From Clostridia bacterium (GTDB lineage: Bacteria > Bacillota > Clostridia > TANB77 > CAG-508), in assembly GCA_017456555.1 (NCBI GenBank), contig JAFTJF010000005.1, positions 1 through 64,000 of the forward strand: 64,000 nucleotides of DNA. Direction: 5' to 3'. Position 1 is the stretch's first letter, and each line of letters begins with the position of its first letter. The notes under the pieces were generated by a model. That model ran no database searches, was not told the origin of the DNA, and saw nothing but the letters and a program-made list of their open reading frames with translations. Below, one piece after another: positions 1 through 8,190 of this stretch. Both the position numbers and the translations under genes were made by a program.

Positions 1-4
1 CGTT

Positions 5-73
5 CTCCTCCTTTTGATTTTTAATTAGCTGTCGAAATCTAATTAATTATATCAAAAGGAGGAGTATTTTTTT
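5..73 (+). terminator. Long nested hairpin, probable intrinsic terminator
   Basis: A perfect 14-bp inverted repeat (5-18 with 51-64) encloses a second perfect 8-bp stem (21-28 with 39-46). A T-rich tract follows on the plus strand (65-73). It would terminate a plus-strand gene lying upstream of the window. The nested geometry is longer than a usual intrinsic terminator, so a small element or a protein site is also possible. Confidence 0.55.
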
Positions 74-79
74 ATAATT

Positions 80-140
80 CTTTGCTCACCGCTAAAGCTC
101 TTGAGAACTCCCCGGTATAACCGGGGGTTTTCACTAAAGA
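80..140. mobile_element. Possible IS200/IS605-type element end (remnant)
   Basis: The stretch has a CTAAAG-x-TCT box followed by a GC-rich hairpin (CCCCGG, TATA loop, CCGGGG) and GTTTTCACTAAAG. This resembles the right-end/omega-RNA scaffold ends of TnpB-carrying IS605-type elements in Firmicutes, recalled from memory and not searched. No transposase or TnpB gene is adjacent. A weaker relative with the same TTGCT, CTAAAG and C-rich/G-rich stem order lies at 18999-19063. A plain GC-rich hairpin with no mobile origin remains possible. Confidence 0.35.
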
Positions 141-146
141 ATAAAA

Positions 147-183
147 AACAACACATTTAAGCTTTCCAGAGCAATGTGTTGTT
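147..183 (-). terminator. Intrinsic terminator of the YkgJ-type gene
   Basis: An 11-bp perfect stem (147-157 with 173-183) is followed on the minus strand by a run of T, about 90 bp past the stop of the gene at 271-894. Between the two lies a smaller overlapping pair of stems (about 193-215, CGTGG/CCACG), which could be part of the 3' UTR. Confidence 0.75.
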
Positions 184-270
184 AAACATATCTCGTGGCA
201 ACCACGTTTGTGGTTTCTCCATTTCCTATTATCATTTTACTATCTTTTATTTATTTTGTCAATTATATAG

Positions 271-894
271 TTAATTACTAGCTTTTTTATTTTTCTTCAT
301 TATTAATTTTTCAGCTTCCCACATATTTTTTCTCATTTGCTTCACAAAGTTCCATTTTTTTGAATTATAGTTTTCGAAAAGGATTTTATATAACTCATCT
401 ATTTCGCCTACTGAAAATTCATTTATTTTCATTTGAGCCCATTCTATAAATTGAATCCATTCCATACAAATCTTTTTATTTTTACTATAAATTTTATTAT
501 TTCCATTAACCCACTCGTTTACTGTTATTTCCTTTGCGTCTTCTAATCTACATTGTCCAGAATCCACAAAATAGTCTCTTTTTAAATTTTCAGGCACTAG
601 TGGAAACATTACACATTGAAGTGGTTTCACTTGATGAATCCCACATTTTTTTCCTGGCTCGTCATATAAAATACATTGTTTAAGTTCACCTGTTGTTTTT
701 ATTACCAATTCTAATTTACTATTTTCTGGTCTATCTGTATATTTATCTAAAAACTCTTTAACTGATATATTTAAAAATTTACTTATTCTCCAAACATTAA
801 TTGGAAGTAATCTAATATCACCTCTATATATACAACATTTGTCACACAAGTTACATCCCAATTTTACTTTTGATTTTAAAGTTAAAATGTCCAT
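271..894 (-). CDS. YkgJ-family cysteine-cluster protein
   Basis: A 207-residue soluble protein of the YkgJ/UPF0153 type. The N-terminal motif CNLCDKCC (residues about 15-22) and later cysteines in KKCGIH, LQCVMF and GQC form the conserved pattern of this family, thought to bind zinc or an Fe-S cluster. No enzymatic role is established for the family. The start is an ATG preceded by a GGGGAAG ribosome site. The gene has its own promoter candidate (TTGCAA/TATACT at 1005-978) and a 5' leader containing a perfect inverted repeat at 931-962. It lies downstream of gyrA but is separated from it by a terminator, so it is probably an independent unit. Confidence 0.8.
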   Translation of the reverse strand: MDILTLKSKVKLGCNLCDKCCIYRGDIRLLPINVWRISKFLNISVKEFLDKYTDRPENSKLELVIKTTGELKQCILYDEPGKKCGIHQVKPLQCVMFPLVPENLKRDYFVDSGQCRLEDAKEITVNEWVNGNNKIYSKNKKICMEWIQFIEWAQMKINEFSVGEIDELYKILFENYNSKKWNFVKQMRKNMWEAEKLIMKKNKKASN

Positions 895-930
895 TCATCT
901 TCCCCATTTTTATTTAAATTTGTCAAGTAA

Positions 931-962
931 CAATCCACAAATTGTTCTATAATTGTGGATTG
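931..962. repeat. 10-bp perfect inverted repeat in the leader of the YkgJ-type gene
   Basis: CAATCCACAA (931-940) is repeated in reverse complement at 953-962 with a 12-bp centre. No T-run follows it on the minus strand, and it lies between a promoter candidate and the start codon, so it looks more like an RNA hairpin in the leader or an operator than a terminator. Each arm resembles a DnaA box with mismatches in the first two bases. Confidence 0.5.
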
Positions 963-977
963 TTGTTCATCTTTTTT

Positions 978-1005
978 AGTATAACATTAATAAATATTTT
1001 TGCAA
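978..1005 (-). promoter_or_regulatory. Promoter candidate for the YkgJ-type gene
   Basis: On the minus strand TTGCAA (1005-1000), a 16-bp spacer and TATACT (983-978) give a sigma-A type promoter that would start transcription just before the 931-962 hairpin. Confidence 0.45.
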
Positions 1006-1028
1006 ATATTAAAAATATTGTATATAAA

Positions 1029-1058
1029 AAGAAGACAAACTTTTTAGTCTGCCTTCTT
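1029..1058 (-). terminator. Intrinsic terminator of gyrA
   Basis: A 12-position stem (1029-1040 with 1047-1058, two G-T pairs) is followed on the minus strand by a T-rich tract, directly after the gyrA stop codon. Confidence 0.8.
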
Positions 1059-1072
1059 AAATTTTATAAATA

Positions 1073-3514
1073 TTAGATTACATAGTCTTCATCTTTTTCA
1101 ACTATTTTTTCGATACTTACAACTTTTCCTTCATTTGTTCTCATTAAAGTAACACCTTGTGTTGATCTTCCAAGAACACTGATTTCTCCAGAGTTTAATC
1201 TAATAATTGTTCCTGTATCTGTAATTAAAATTACATCTTCAGTTCCACTTACTATCTTGATTCCTACAAGCTCTCCTGTTTTTGGAGTGATTTTATATGT
1301 TATAACACCACGTCCACCTCTATTTTGAACCCTATATTCATCAAGTTCTGTTCTCTTACCAAATCCGTTTTCTGTTATTGTAAGTAATGTAGCACTGCTT
1401 CCAGAAACAATTGGTTCCATACCAACAACGTAATCACCGTCATCTAACCTCATACCAATTACACCTTGAGCAGTTCTTCCAACTGGTCTAACATCTTTTT
1501 CATCAAATGTGATGCTTAATCCTTTTCTAGTAACTAATACAACATTATCTTGTCCATCAGTTAATCTAACATCAATTAATTCATCATCATCTTTTAATGT
1601 TATTCCCATTAATCCTGTTTTTCTATTTGAATCATACTCTTTAAGTGGAGTTTTCTTAATTAAACCATTTCTTGTTCCCATTAATAAATATTTATCTTCT
1701 GCGAAGTTTTGAAGTGGTATAATTGCAGAAATTTTTTCTCCAGATTCTAAGTTTAATAGATTTACGATTGCTGTTCCTTTTGCTGTTCTACCAGCTTCTG
1801 GAATTTCAAATCCACGTAATCTATACATTTTTCCTTTATTGCTGAAGAATAGAATTGTATCATGAGTTGATGCTGTAAAGATTTCTTTTACAAAGTCATC
1901 TTCTCTTGTTGCAATTCCTGTTATTCCTTTTCCTCCCCTTCTTTGGCTCTTATATGTATCTACTGGCATTCTCTTAATGTAGCCAAAGTGAGTTAAAGCA
2001 ATAACTGTTTGTTCTTCTTTTATAAGATCTTCTTCTTCGAATTCACCTTCTGCTGCTGCAATTTTTGTTAATCTTTCATCTCCGAATTTATCTCTCATTT
2101 CAATAAGTTCTGTTTTGATAATATCATATACTAAAGTTTCACTAGCTAAGATTTCTTTGTAGTATGCTATTAATTTCATTAATTCTGCATATTCTTCTTC
2201 TAGTTTTTCTCTTTGTAATCCTGATAATCTCTTTAATTGCATATCTAATATTGCTTGTGCTTGGATATCTGTAAGATTAAATCTTTCCATTAATCTTTCT
2301 TTAGCATCATCATAAGATTCTCTAATTATTTTGATTACTTCATCAATATTATCTATAGCAATTAATAAACCTTCTAAGATATGAGCTCTTGCTTCAGCTT
2401 TATCTAAATCGAATTTTGTTCTTCTTAAAATAACTTCTTTTCTATGTTTGATATATACTTCTAAACATTGTTTTAAAGTTAAGATTTTTGGTTCTCCATC
2501 TACTAAAGCAAGCATTATTGCACCAAATGTATCTTGCATTTGTGTGTGTTTGAATAATTGATTTAAAATTACTTGAGGTCTAGCATCTCTCTTAAGTTCG
2601 ATTACTATTCTTACTCTTTCATTTCTATCTGATTCATCTCTTACTTCTGATATTCCTTCAATTTTCTTTTCTCTTACAAGTTCATCTATTTTAATAATTA
2701 AATTTGCTTTATTTACTTGGTAAGGAAGTGATGAAACAATAATTCTTTGTTTGTTTCCAGACATTTCTTCAATTTCTGTTTCAGCTCTTACTGTTATTTT
2801 TCCTCTACCTGTTGTATAAGCTTCTCTTATTCCTTCTTTTCCAAGAATCATAGCTCCTGTTGGGAAATCTGGTCCTTTTACAACTTCCATAAGTTCTTCT
2901 ATTGTAACATCTGGATTGTCTATTACTTTTATTGCACCATTAATAACTTCTGTTAAGTTGTGTGGTGGAATATTTGTAGCCATACCAACTGCAATACCAG
3001 ATGAACCATTAATTAATAATGCTGGTACTTTTGCTGGAAGAACTGTTGGTTCTTGAAGTCTATCGTCATAGTTTGGCATAAAGTTTACAGTATTTTTCTC
3101 GATATCAACTAGCATTTGTTCTGCTATTTTTGACATTCTAGATTCTGTATACCTCATCGCAGCAGCTCCGTCACCATCTATAGATCCGAAGTTTCCATGA
3201 CCATCAATTAACATATATCTCATTGAGAAATCTTGAGCAAGTCTTACCATTGCATCATAAACAGAAGAGTCACCATGAGGATGGTATCTTCCTAAAACAG
3301 AACCAACTGTGTTAGCACATTTTCTGTATGGTTTATCTGATGTAATTCCATCTTCATGCATAGAATAAAGAATTCTTCTGTGAACTGGTTTTAAACCGTC
3401 TCTAGCATCAGGTAAAGCACGTGAAACGATAACGCTCATTGCATAATCAATGTAAGCTGTTTTCATTTCTGTCTCAATATTTCTTTCGATTATTTTTCCA
3501 TCTTGCCTTTCCAT
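1073..3514 (-). CDS. gyrA: DNA gyrase subunit A
   Basis: An 813-residue protein matching GyrA over its full length. It makes the transient double-strand break during ATP-driven negative supercoiling, as an A2B2 complex with GyrB (12014-13942). The catalytic tyrosine is Y122 in AAAMRYTESR. The quinolone-determining region reads GDSSVYD, with Ser at position 83 and Asp at 87, the fluoroquinolone-sensitive type. The C-terminal third carries the GyrA beta-pinwheel repeats, including QRRGGKG (GyrA-box). The start ATG follows an AGAGGAG ribosome site. The gene has its own promoter and lies 8.5 kb from gyrB, separated by the VirB4-type operon and a two-component system rather than directly following gyrB as in Bacillus. 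Confidence 0.98.
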   Translation of the reverse strand: MERQDGKIIERNIETEMKTAYIDYAMSVIVSRALPDARDGLKPVHRRILYSMHEDGITSDKPYRKCANTVGSVLGRYHPHGDSSVYDAMVRLAQDFSMRYMLIDGHGNFGSIDGDGAAAMRYTESRMSKIAEQMLVDIEKNTVNFMPNYDDRLQEPTVLPAKVPALLINGSSGIAVGMATNIPPHNLTEVINGAIKVIDNPDVTIEELMEVVKGPDFPTGAMILGKEGIREAYTTGRGKITVRAETEIEEMSGNKQRIIVSSLPYQVNKANLIIKIDELVREKKIEGISEVRDESDRNERVRIVIELKRDARPQVILNQLFKHTQMQDTFGAIMLALVDGEPKILTLKQCLEVYIKHRKEVILRRTKFDLDKAEARAHILEGLLIAIDNIDEVIKIIRESYDDAKERLMERFNLTDIQAQAILDMQLKRLSGLQREKLEEEYAELMKLIAYYKEILASETLVYDIIKTELIEMRDKFGDERLTKIAAAEGEFEEEDLIKEEQTVIALTHFGYIKRMPVDTYKSQRRGGKGITGIATREDDFVKEIFTASTHDTILFFSNKGKMYRLRGFEIPEAGRTAKGTAIVNLLNLESGEKISAIIPLQNFAEDKYLLMGTRNGLIKKTPLKEYDSNRKTGLMGITLKDDDELIDVRLTDGQDNVVLVTRKGLSITFDEKDVRPVGRTAQGVIGMRLDDGDYVVGMEPIVSGSSATLLTITENGFGKRTELDEYRVQNRGGRGVITYKITPKTGELVGIKIVSGTEDVILITDTGTIIRLNSGEISVLGRSTQGVTLMRTNEGKVVSIEKIVEKDEDYVI

Positions 3515-3550
3515 TTATTCTCCTCTTTTCTTACATTATTTTCCACTTGC

Positions 3551-3579
3551 ATTATATAAAAAAACACTCAAAAAATCAA
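3551..3579 (-). promoter_or_regulatory. gyrA promoter
   Basis: On the minus strand TTGATT (3579-3574), a 17-bp spacer and TATAAT (3556-3551) lie 37 bp upstream of the gyrA ATG. The remaining intergenic sequence up to 3762 is T-rich and shows no other clear signal. Confidence 0.65.
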
Positions 3580-3762
3580 GGAAAATTGGCAAAAAAATCA
3601 GCTTAAAATAGGTGTTTTTTTTGTGTTTTTTTAATTAATTTTTTTATTTATTTTTTATATTTTTTGTTTATTTCCAAACCATTGATTTTACTAGCTTATA
3701 GCGTTTTATTTTTGATAAGTTCTAAATCATTTTTACTGTATTTTTTCTACATTTTTATTTTG

Positions 3763-4503
3763 TTATAACTTACTTGTTAGTGCTAATTCTTCTTCGCTTA
3801 AATTAAACTGTTTTCCATTGTTTTTTATCAAATTATGTATGTTTTCAATTTTTCTAGCATTGTTAATTATTTTTTCTAAAGGAATTGTTTTTTCTAAATT
3901 ATTTTTTATATTTTTATATGCATTTTCCATTTTTTCAAAGTCTTGAATTCCGTAAGCAATATTCCAATTATTTGTAAATTTTTCAATTTTCTCAACCGCT
4001 TTTATTTGATTTGTTAAGCTTTCTTCAATTTTGTTACTTATGGAACTTATTATAGAATTCTTTCCTTGTTTAATTAAAGATGATGTTGATTTATTTATTA
4101 AATCTTTTTTATTTGCCAAATTAATTGCATAATCTAAAAGCTCTGATGTTTTATCTAATATACCACCATTTTTCACTGCCATTTGAACCTGTTGAACTGT
4201 TTCGAAATTACCAGTAATAATTCCAGAAACACTTTTTCCAAAATCAATTCCTGAATTAATTACTTCTTTAATTCCATCTTTAAAACCATTTTCTAAGATT
4301 GCATCTTTAATATCTATAATTTCATCTTCTATTAAATCTGGTAAAACAGATTTTAATCCAATATCTACTGCTCTATTTACTGTTTTTCCAATGCTTGTTT
4401 CTAAAAAGCTCTTCTGAGCTTCATATATTTTTTCTCCTAAATTTTGTGTTATATTTTTATTATTTTCTAAATTATTAGTTACTTCTAACGCTACTGTTTG
4501 CAT
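3763..4503 (-). CDS. Unknown helical protein, last gene of the VirB4-type operon
   Basis: A 246-residue protein that I do not recognise. It is Lys/Asn/Ile-rich and predicted largely alpha-helical, without a signal peptide or a clear membrane span. The middle contains glycine-rich short hydrophobic stretches (IDFGKSVSGIITG, about residues 88-100). The start ATG has a strong GGGAGG site and overlaps the preceding ATPase gene by 29 bp, so the two are translationally coupled and probably work together. It might be a partner or substrate of the VirB4/TadZ machinery, but nothing in the sequence proves this. No convincing terminator is visible after its stop; gyrA has its own promoter downstream. 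Confidence 0.75.
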   Translation of the reverse strand: MQTVALEVTNNLENNKNITQNLGEKIYEAQKSFLETSIGKTVNRAVDIGLKSVLPDLIEDEIIDIKDAILENGFKDGIKEVINSGIDFGKSVSGIITGNFETVQQVQMAVKNGGILDKTSELLDYAINLANKKDLINKSTSSLIKQGKNSIISSISNKIEESLTNQIKAVEKIEKFTNNWNIAYGIQDFEKMENAYKNIKNNLEKTIPLEKIINNARKIENIHNLIKNNGKQFNLSEEELALTSKL

Positions 4504-5299
4504 ATATTTCCTCCCTATTTTTTATTTTTTCATATATGTTTCTATATCCATTTTTATCTATTAAAAAATTATTATTTTGGTTTATAAATAAATTATATTT
4601 GTCTTCATATTGTAGTTTTGAAACGATTTCAAATTCAAAAAATAGCTCTTCCAAAATACTATTAACTAGTTCATATCTATTCACTTTATTAATAACTAGT
4701 TTTATTTTATCTACATCAATATTCCAGTCATTTATGAACACTTCTAACATATTAGTTGCTTTTCTTGTTTCTACCAAATTTGGTTCTACTAAAAAAATTA
4801 TATTATCTGCATATGATAAAACTAGTTTTATATATTTATAATTTAGATTTGAAGATGTATCTATGATTATGAATTCATATTCTTTTTTTAATTTATTAAA
4901 TAATTCCTTGATTTTATAAATATATAATTCATTTGATAAATCAATCATTTTTCTAATATCAAATAAGATATGTAAATTATTATTTGTTTTCTTTATTTCA
5001 CTTTTTGTATTAATATTTTCAAACTCGAAAATACTGCTAATACTTAGGTTAAACGTATCAAAATCAATTAATAACGTTTTTCTCTTTTCTATTTCTGAAA
5101 TATATTTAGCTAAAATTGATGAGACAACACTTTTTCCAACTCCAAAACTCCCAGTAATTGCAATAGTTTTACAATTATTTTCTTCATAAAAACCATTATT
5201 TATTTCTTCAAATTTTTCATTAAAATTCACATTATTTTCCTGTAAAATTATCTCTTTAAAACTATTGATTTCCCTAGTAATTCCGACTAATAAAATCAT
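4475..5299 (-). CDS. MinD/ParA-type ATPase, C-terminal part of a CpaE/TadZ-like protein
   Basis: A 274-residue P-loop ATPase of the SIMIBI/MinD class. It has a deviant Walker A (ITGSFGVGKSVVSS, about residues 48-61), a LLIDFDTFNLSIS segment and a EFIIIDTSSN Walker B-like strand. In CpaE/TadZ proteins such an ATPase follows an atypical receiver domain and localises a secretion machine to the pole or membrane. Here the receiver-like part is a separate overlapping frame (5274-5654). The proposed ATG at 5299 lacks a good ribosome site. Removing one A from the A6 run at 5302-5307 would join the two frames into one protein of about 393 residues. The gene is either truly split, frameshifted, or affected by a homopolymer sequencing error. 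Confidence 0.75.
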   Translation of the reverse strand: MILLVGITREINSFKEIILQENNVNFNEKFEEINNGFYEENNCKTIAITGSFGVGKSVVSSILAKYISEIEKRKTLLIDFDTFNLSISSIFEFENINTKSEIKKTNNNLHILFDIRKMIDLSNELYIYKIKELFNKLKKEYEFIIIDTSSNLNYKYIKLVLSYADNIIFLVEPNLVETRKATNMLEVFINDWNIDVDKIKLVINKVNRYELVNSILEELFFEFEIVSKLQYEDKYNLFINQNNNFLIDKNGYRNIYEKIKNREEIYANSSVRSN

Positions 5300-5654
5300 G
5301 CTTTTTTACTAAAAAACTTTCTAAAAATTTATCAAAATCATAATCGTTTAAATAATATATTTTATATATGTTTTTACTAGATAAAAAATTCTCTATATTT
5401 TCATCTTTTTCACTCAGAAACACTACTATTTCTAGTTTCACGTTTGCTTTTTTTATTTCATTTATTAATTTATAAAAATCCCATTCTCCTGGTAATATGT
5501 TACTAAGTACTAATAAATCAATATCTTTATTTTCTTCTAAAACTTCTAATATTCCCTCCTGATATTGAATATCTTTTCCAATAACTTTTATATCTGTATT
5601 TTTCTTTAATTTTTCATTTAAAATAGTATTTCCTATTGCTGTTATTATTCTCAA
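5274..5654 (-). CDS. Receiver-like N-terminal domain of a CpaE/TadZ-like protein
   Basis: A 126-residue protein with the alternating beta/alpha pattern of a receiver domain: RIITAIGN, IDLLVLSN, LEIVVFLS and KIYYLND strands. It lacks the full set of phospho-acceptor acidic residues, as in the pseudo-receiver domains of CpaE/TadZ. It starts 4 bp inside the 3' end of the VirB4-like gene and overlaps the following ATPase frame by 26 bp in the +1 frame. The domain order VirB4, receiver, ATPase suggests one functional unit. It may not be an independent gene but the first part of a frameshifted CpaE/TadZ-like protein. Confidence 0.65.
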   Translation of the reverse strand: MRIITAIGNTILNEKLKKNTDIKVIGKDIQYQEGILEVLEENKDIDLLVLSNILPGEWDFYKLINEIKKANVKLEIVVFLSEKDENIENFLSSKNIYKIYYLNDYDFDKFLESFLVKKHDFISRNY

Positions 5655-7372
5655 CTTATCAACTCCTTCTCTTCTTCAGAACATTCTATTTTGGCAAGTA
5701 CATGATTATCTCCAATAAACATTAGAGTCTCTCCTCTTTTTAAAGATTTAATTTCTATTTTTTCTTTTTCAGAAATATTTGCATATTTTTCCAAAACTAA
5801 TATATTCTCTTCTTCTAATGCAAAAAAAGATTTTATACTTGAATTGTTTAATATACTTTTTCCATACGCTCCATTATCTAAACTAAACAAATCGGAAACA
5901 TCTTGAGTTATTGCAACTGCACTACCACCATATTTTCTTATAGTTTTAAATATTTTATAAATAAAACTTGCAACAAATTGATTAGAAGTAACTCCAATAA
6001 GCCTCCAAATTTCATCTAAATATATTGCTTTGTTTTTATTTCTATCTTTTTTTATTTTGTCCCAGAAAAGTTCAACAAATATGTACATTCCATACTTTAA
6101 ATTCTCTTCTCCTAAATCATATATGTCTGCTACAATTAGCTTATTTTCTAATTCTACATTTGTATAATTATTCAAAAATGAAAGTGATCCATAAATAAAT
6201 GGGTATAATTTTGTTTTAAAATATTTTGTTTTTCCATCTTTTTCAAGCACTTTATATAAATCCTCTAATATAGGCATATCAACGCTTTCTTTAAATATTT
6301 TTTCACCATTTTTATTTAATTTATATAAAGAATTATCATCAAAATTAATTCCTTTTTCTTTATAAACTTCAATCAACTTTTCTTCTAAAATAGCAACATT
6401 TTCTTCATCTAATTCTCCAAACACTAAACCGAAAAATCCTCTTAATTTAGATATTTTTGTTGTTAAAAATCCTTTTTCTTCTTCAATACTATCTTCTCTT
6501 ATATCTAAAACATTTATAAAATAATTAGATGATGGTCCAAATTTTATACGTACTCCCTCTAAGCTTTCAGCAATTTTATTGTATTCTCTTTCCGGATCTA
6601 TAATGTATTGTTCTAGCCCAAATATTCTATATCTTAAAATTAAAAGTTTAATATAAAAAGATTTTCCAGCACCACTCGTTCCAAATACACACATATTAGC
6701 ATTTTTATATTTCTCTTTATTAAATCTATCTACTAAAATTATTGAATTATTATAAATATTTGTTCCAATGAAAACACCATTTTCATCACATATATTTGAA
6801 GATATAAATGGGTATGTTGCTATTAATCCATTTGTTAATATATTTCGCCTAGAAACTTGTTTTATATCTATATTATTTTCCATTAATGGCAAACATGATT
6901 TGTAGGTTTGTTCCTGTCTAAAATTTGAATTTCTAGTCATCATTCCAGAAGCTTGAAGAATACCTTCTATTTTATTTAAATTTCTTTCTAATTCTTTTTC
7001 TGTGTTTGAAATTATAGTTATATAAGTGTACAAAAAATATAATTCTTCATTATTTACTTGCATTTCTTTTCTAATAAATTTAGCGTCATTATAGGTATAA
7101 GCAGCAATGTCAATATCTTCTCTATTAGCATTTCCAGACTTCAAATCTACACCAACATTTCCAATAAAATATGTTAAATCTTTTATTGTTTTATAAGTAT
7201 CTTGTTTTTCATAAAATATAGATATATTCATATTTACATTTGTATTTATTAAATTTTTAAATAAAATTTCACTATATTCTCTATAATAGTCTACAACTAA
7301 TATTCCGGCATAATATTTCCCATCTACTTCTAAGTATTTTGGATTTTTATTATTAATATAACTAGGTGCCAT
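5651..7372 (-). CDS. VirB4/TraC-family conjugation-type ATPase
   Basis: A 573-residue (from this ATG) ATPase of the VirB4/TraE type, the energising subunit of type IV secretion and conjugation systems. Walker A is GTSGAGKS (K237) and Walker B is KAIYLDEIW (D453, E454). The motif AITQD and an NSSIKSFFALEE segment near the C-terminus also fit the family. The region upstream of this ATG stays open and resembles the family N-terminus, and a strong GGAG site lies at 7427-7424. Translation therefore probably begins at an unusual ATT (7417) or ATA (7414), adding 14-15 residues. It directly follows the TraC-like gene and precedes the CpaE/TadZ-like frames. No relaxase, coupling protein, VirB6 or VirB8 gene is present in the window. 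Confidence 0.88.
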   Translation of the reverse strand: MAPSYINNKNPKYLEVDGKYYAGILVVDYYREYSEILFKNLINTNVNMNISIFYEKQDTYKTIKDLTYFIGNVGVDLKSGNANREDIDIAAYTYNDAKFIRKEMQVNNEELYFLYTYITIISNTEKELERNLNKIEGILQASGMMTRNSNFRQEQTYKSCLPLMENNIDIKQVSRRNILTNGLIATYPFISSNICDENGVFIGTNIYNNSIILVDRFNKEKYKNANMCVFGTSGAGKSFYIKLLILRYRIFGLEQYIIDPEREYNKIAESLEGVRIKFGPSSNYFINVLDIREDSIEEEKGFLTTKISKLRGFFGLVFGELDEENVAILEEKLIEVYKEKGINFDDNSLYKLNKNGEKIFKESVDMPILEDLYKVLEKDGKTKYFKTKLYPFIYGSLSFLNNYTNVELENKLIVADIYDLGEENLKYGMYIFVELFWDKIKKDRNKNKAIYLDEIWRLIGVTSNQFVASFIYKIFKTIRKYGGSAVAITQDVSDLFSLDNGAYGKSILNNSSIKSFFALEEENILVLEKYANISEKEKIEIKSLKRGETLMFIGDNHVLAKIECSEEEKELIS

Positions 7373-7418
7373 TTTATCTTTAATGTTTAAAACACCTTCA
7401 TAAAAATTTTCTATAATA

Positions 7419-8009
7419 TCACTCTCCTTCTTCTTTTGTTTCTCTTTTTTGGGGATTAAAAAACGAAATTAAAATACTTTCTGATTCTTTTTTTGAATTA
7501 ACATCATAAACAATATTCCCACATCTAGAAAGGGAATCTTTAATTTTGAAAAAACATTCTGATAAAAAATTTATTGCTATATTTTCTACTATTTCTTTGT
7601 CTTCTGTATCTTTTGAATTCACCTCTAAATCATACTTTAAAATGATATAAAAATTCTTTGAAGCCGCTTTATTCTCTTCATTTTTTTGTTTTATAAAATC
7701 TATATATTTTTCTGTTATTTCTTGAATTTTTTTATTATTTTCTTCTTGGGAAATTTTTTTAAGATTATAAAAATATTTTGAAAGATTTTCTTTTTTACTT
7801 TGAACTAAAATTTGAATATTGAAATCACAAGTTTTTAAAAACAATTTATAAGAATTTAAAATTGATTCTTTTTCTAAATTTGATTTTAAATCATAATTAA
7901 TAGGTTTTACTTTTATTATTTTTATATAAGAATTTTTTCGAATTATTATACCATTATCAAGAATTTCATCAAAAGGTAACCACTCTTGAGTTGAATTATT
8001 CTTTTTTAT
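7419..8009 (-). CDS. TraC-like/VirB4 N-terminal-domain-like protein, non-AUG start
   Basis: About 196 residues. The reading frame upstream of the first conventional start (TTG at 7844) is clearly coding: it gives TQEWLPFDEI, a short beta-rich segment and NLEKESILNSYKLFLKTC. From memory this matches the small protein that precedes VirB4-like ATPases in Clostridia conjugation modules. The frame runs back to a TAA at 8012-8010. The only in-frame codon at correct distance from the strong AAAGGAG site (8024-8018) is ATA at 8009-8007, 8 nt away. An ATG sits immediately before the TAA. So the start is either a rare AUA, or codon 2 carries a nonsense change. It is the first gene of the operon. Confidence 0.65.
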   Translation of the reverse strand: MKKNNSTQEWLPFDEILDNGIIIRKNSYIKIIKVKPINYDLKSNLEKESILNSYKLFLKTCDFNIQILVQSKKENLSKYFYNLKKISQEENNKKIQEITEKYIDFIKQKNEENKAASKNFYIILKYDLEVNSKDTEDKEIVENIAINFLSECFFKIKDSLSRCGNIVYDVNSKKESESILISFFNPQKRETKEEGE

Positions 8010-8039
8010 TTACATCTCTCCTTTCATTAAATTTTAAAT

Positions 8040-8069
8040 ATAATACAACAGATTATCTCCTAGAGTCAA
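8040..8069 (-). promoter_or_regulatory. Promoter of the TraC/VirB4/TadZ-type operon
   Basis: On the minus strand TTGACT (8069-8064), an 18-bp spacer and TATTAT (8045-8040) precede the operon by about 30 bp. It follows the terminator of the sensor kinase gene, so the module is its own transcription unit. Confidence 0.6.
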
Positions 8070-8117
8070 CACGTTTTTGTAAAATTATCTATATTTTTTA
8101 TAATTTTAATTATAAAA

Positions 8118-8166
8118 AACCTATAAAAGATTAGTAATCTATTGTCATACCAATCTTTTATAGGTT
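8118..8166 (-). terminator. Intrinsic terminator of the two-component operon
   Basis: A perfect 15-bp stem (8118-8132 with 8152-8166) is followed by a T-run on the minus strand just after the sensor kinase stop codon. Confidence 0.85.
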
Positions 8167-8190
8167 TATCTATTACATTTTATTGTAATT

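Noticed and set aside
1-270. SRP RNA, tmRNA or RNase P RNA at the left edge
   Set aside because: The hairpins lack the signature sequences of these RNAs.
5295-5307. Programmed -1 frameshift on the A-AAA-AAG heptamer at the split CpaE/TadZ gene
   Set aside because: The heptamer is in register, but a -1 slip leads to a TGA within three codons; only a +1 (or -2) shift reaches the ATPase frame.
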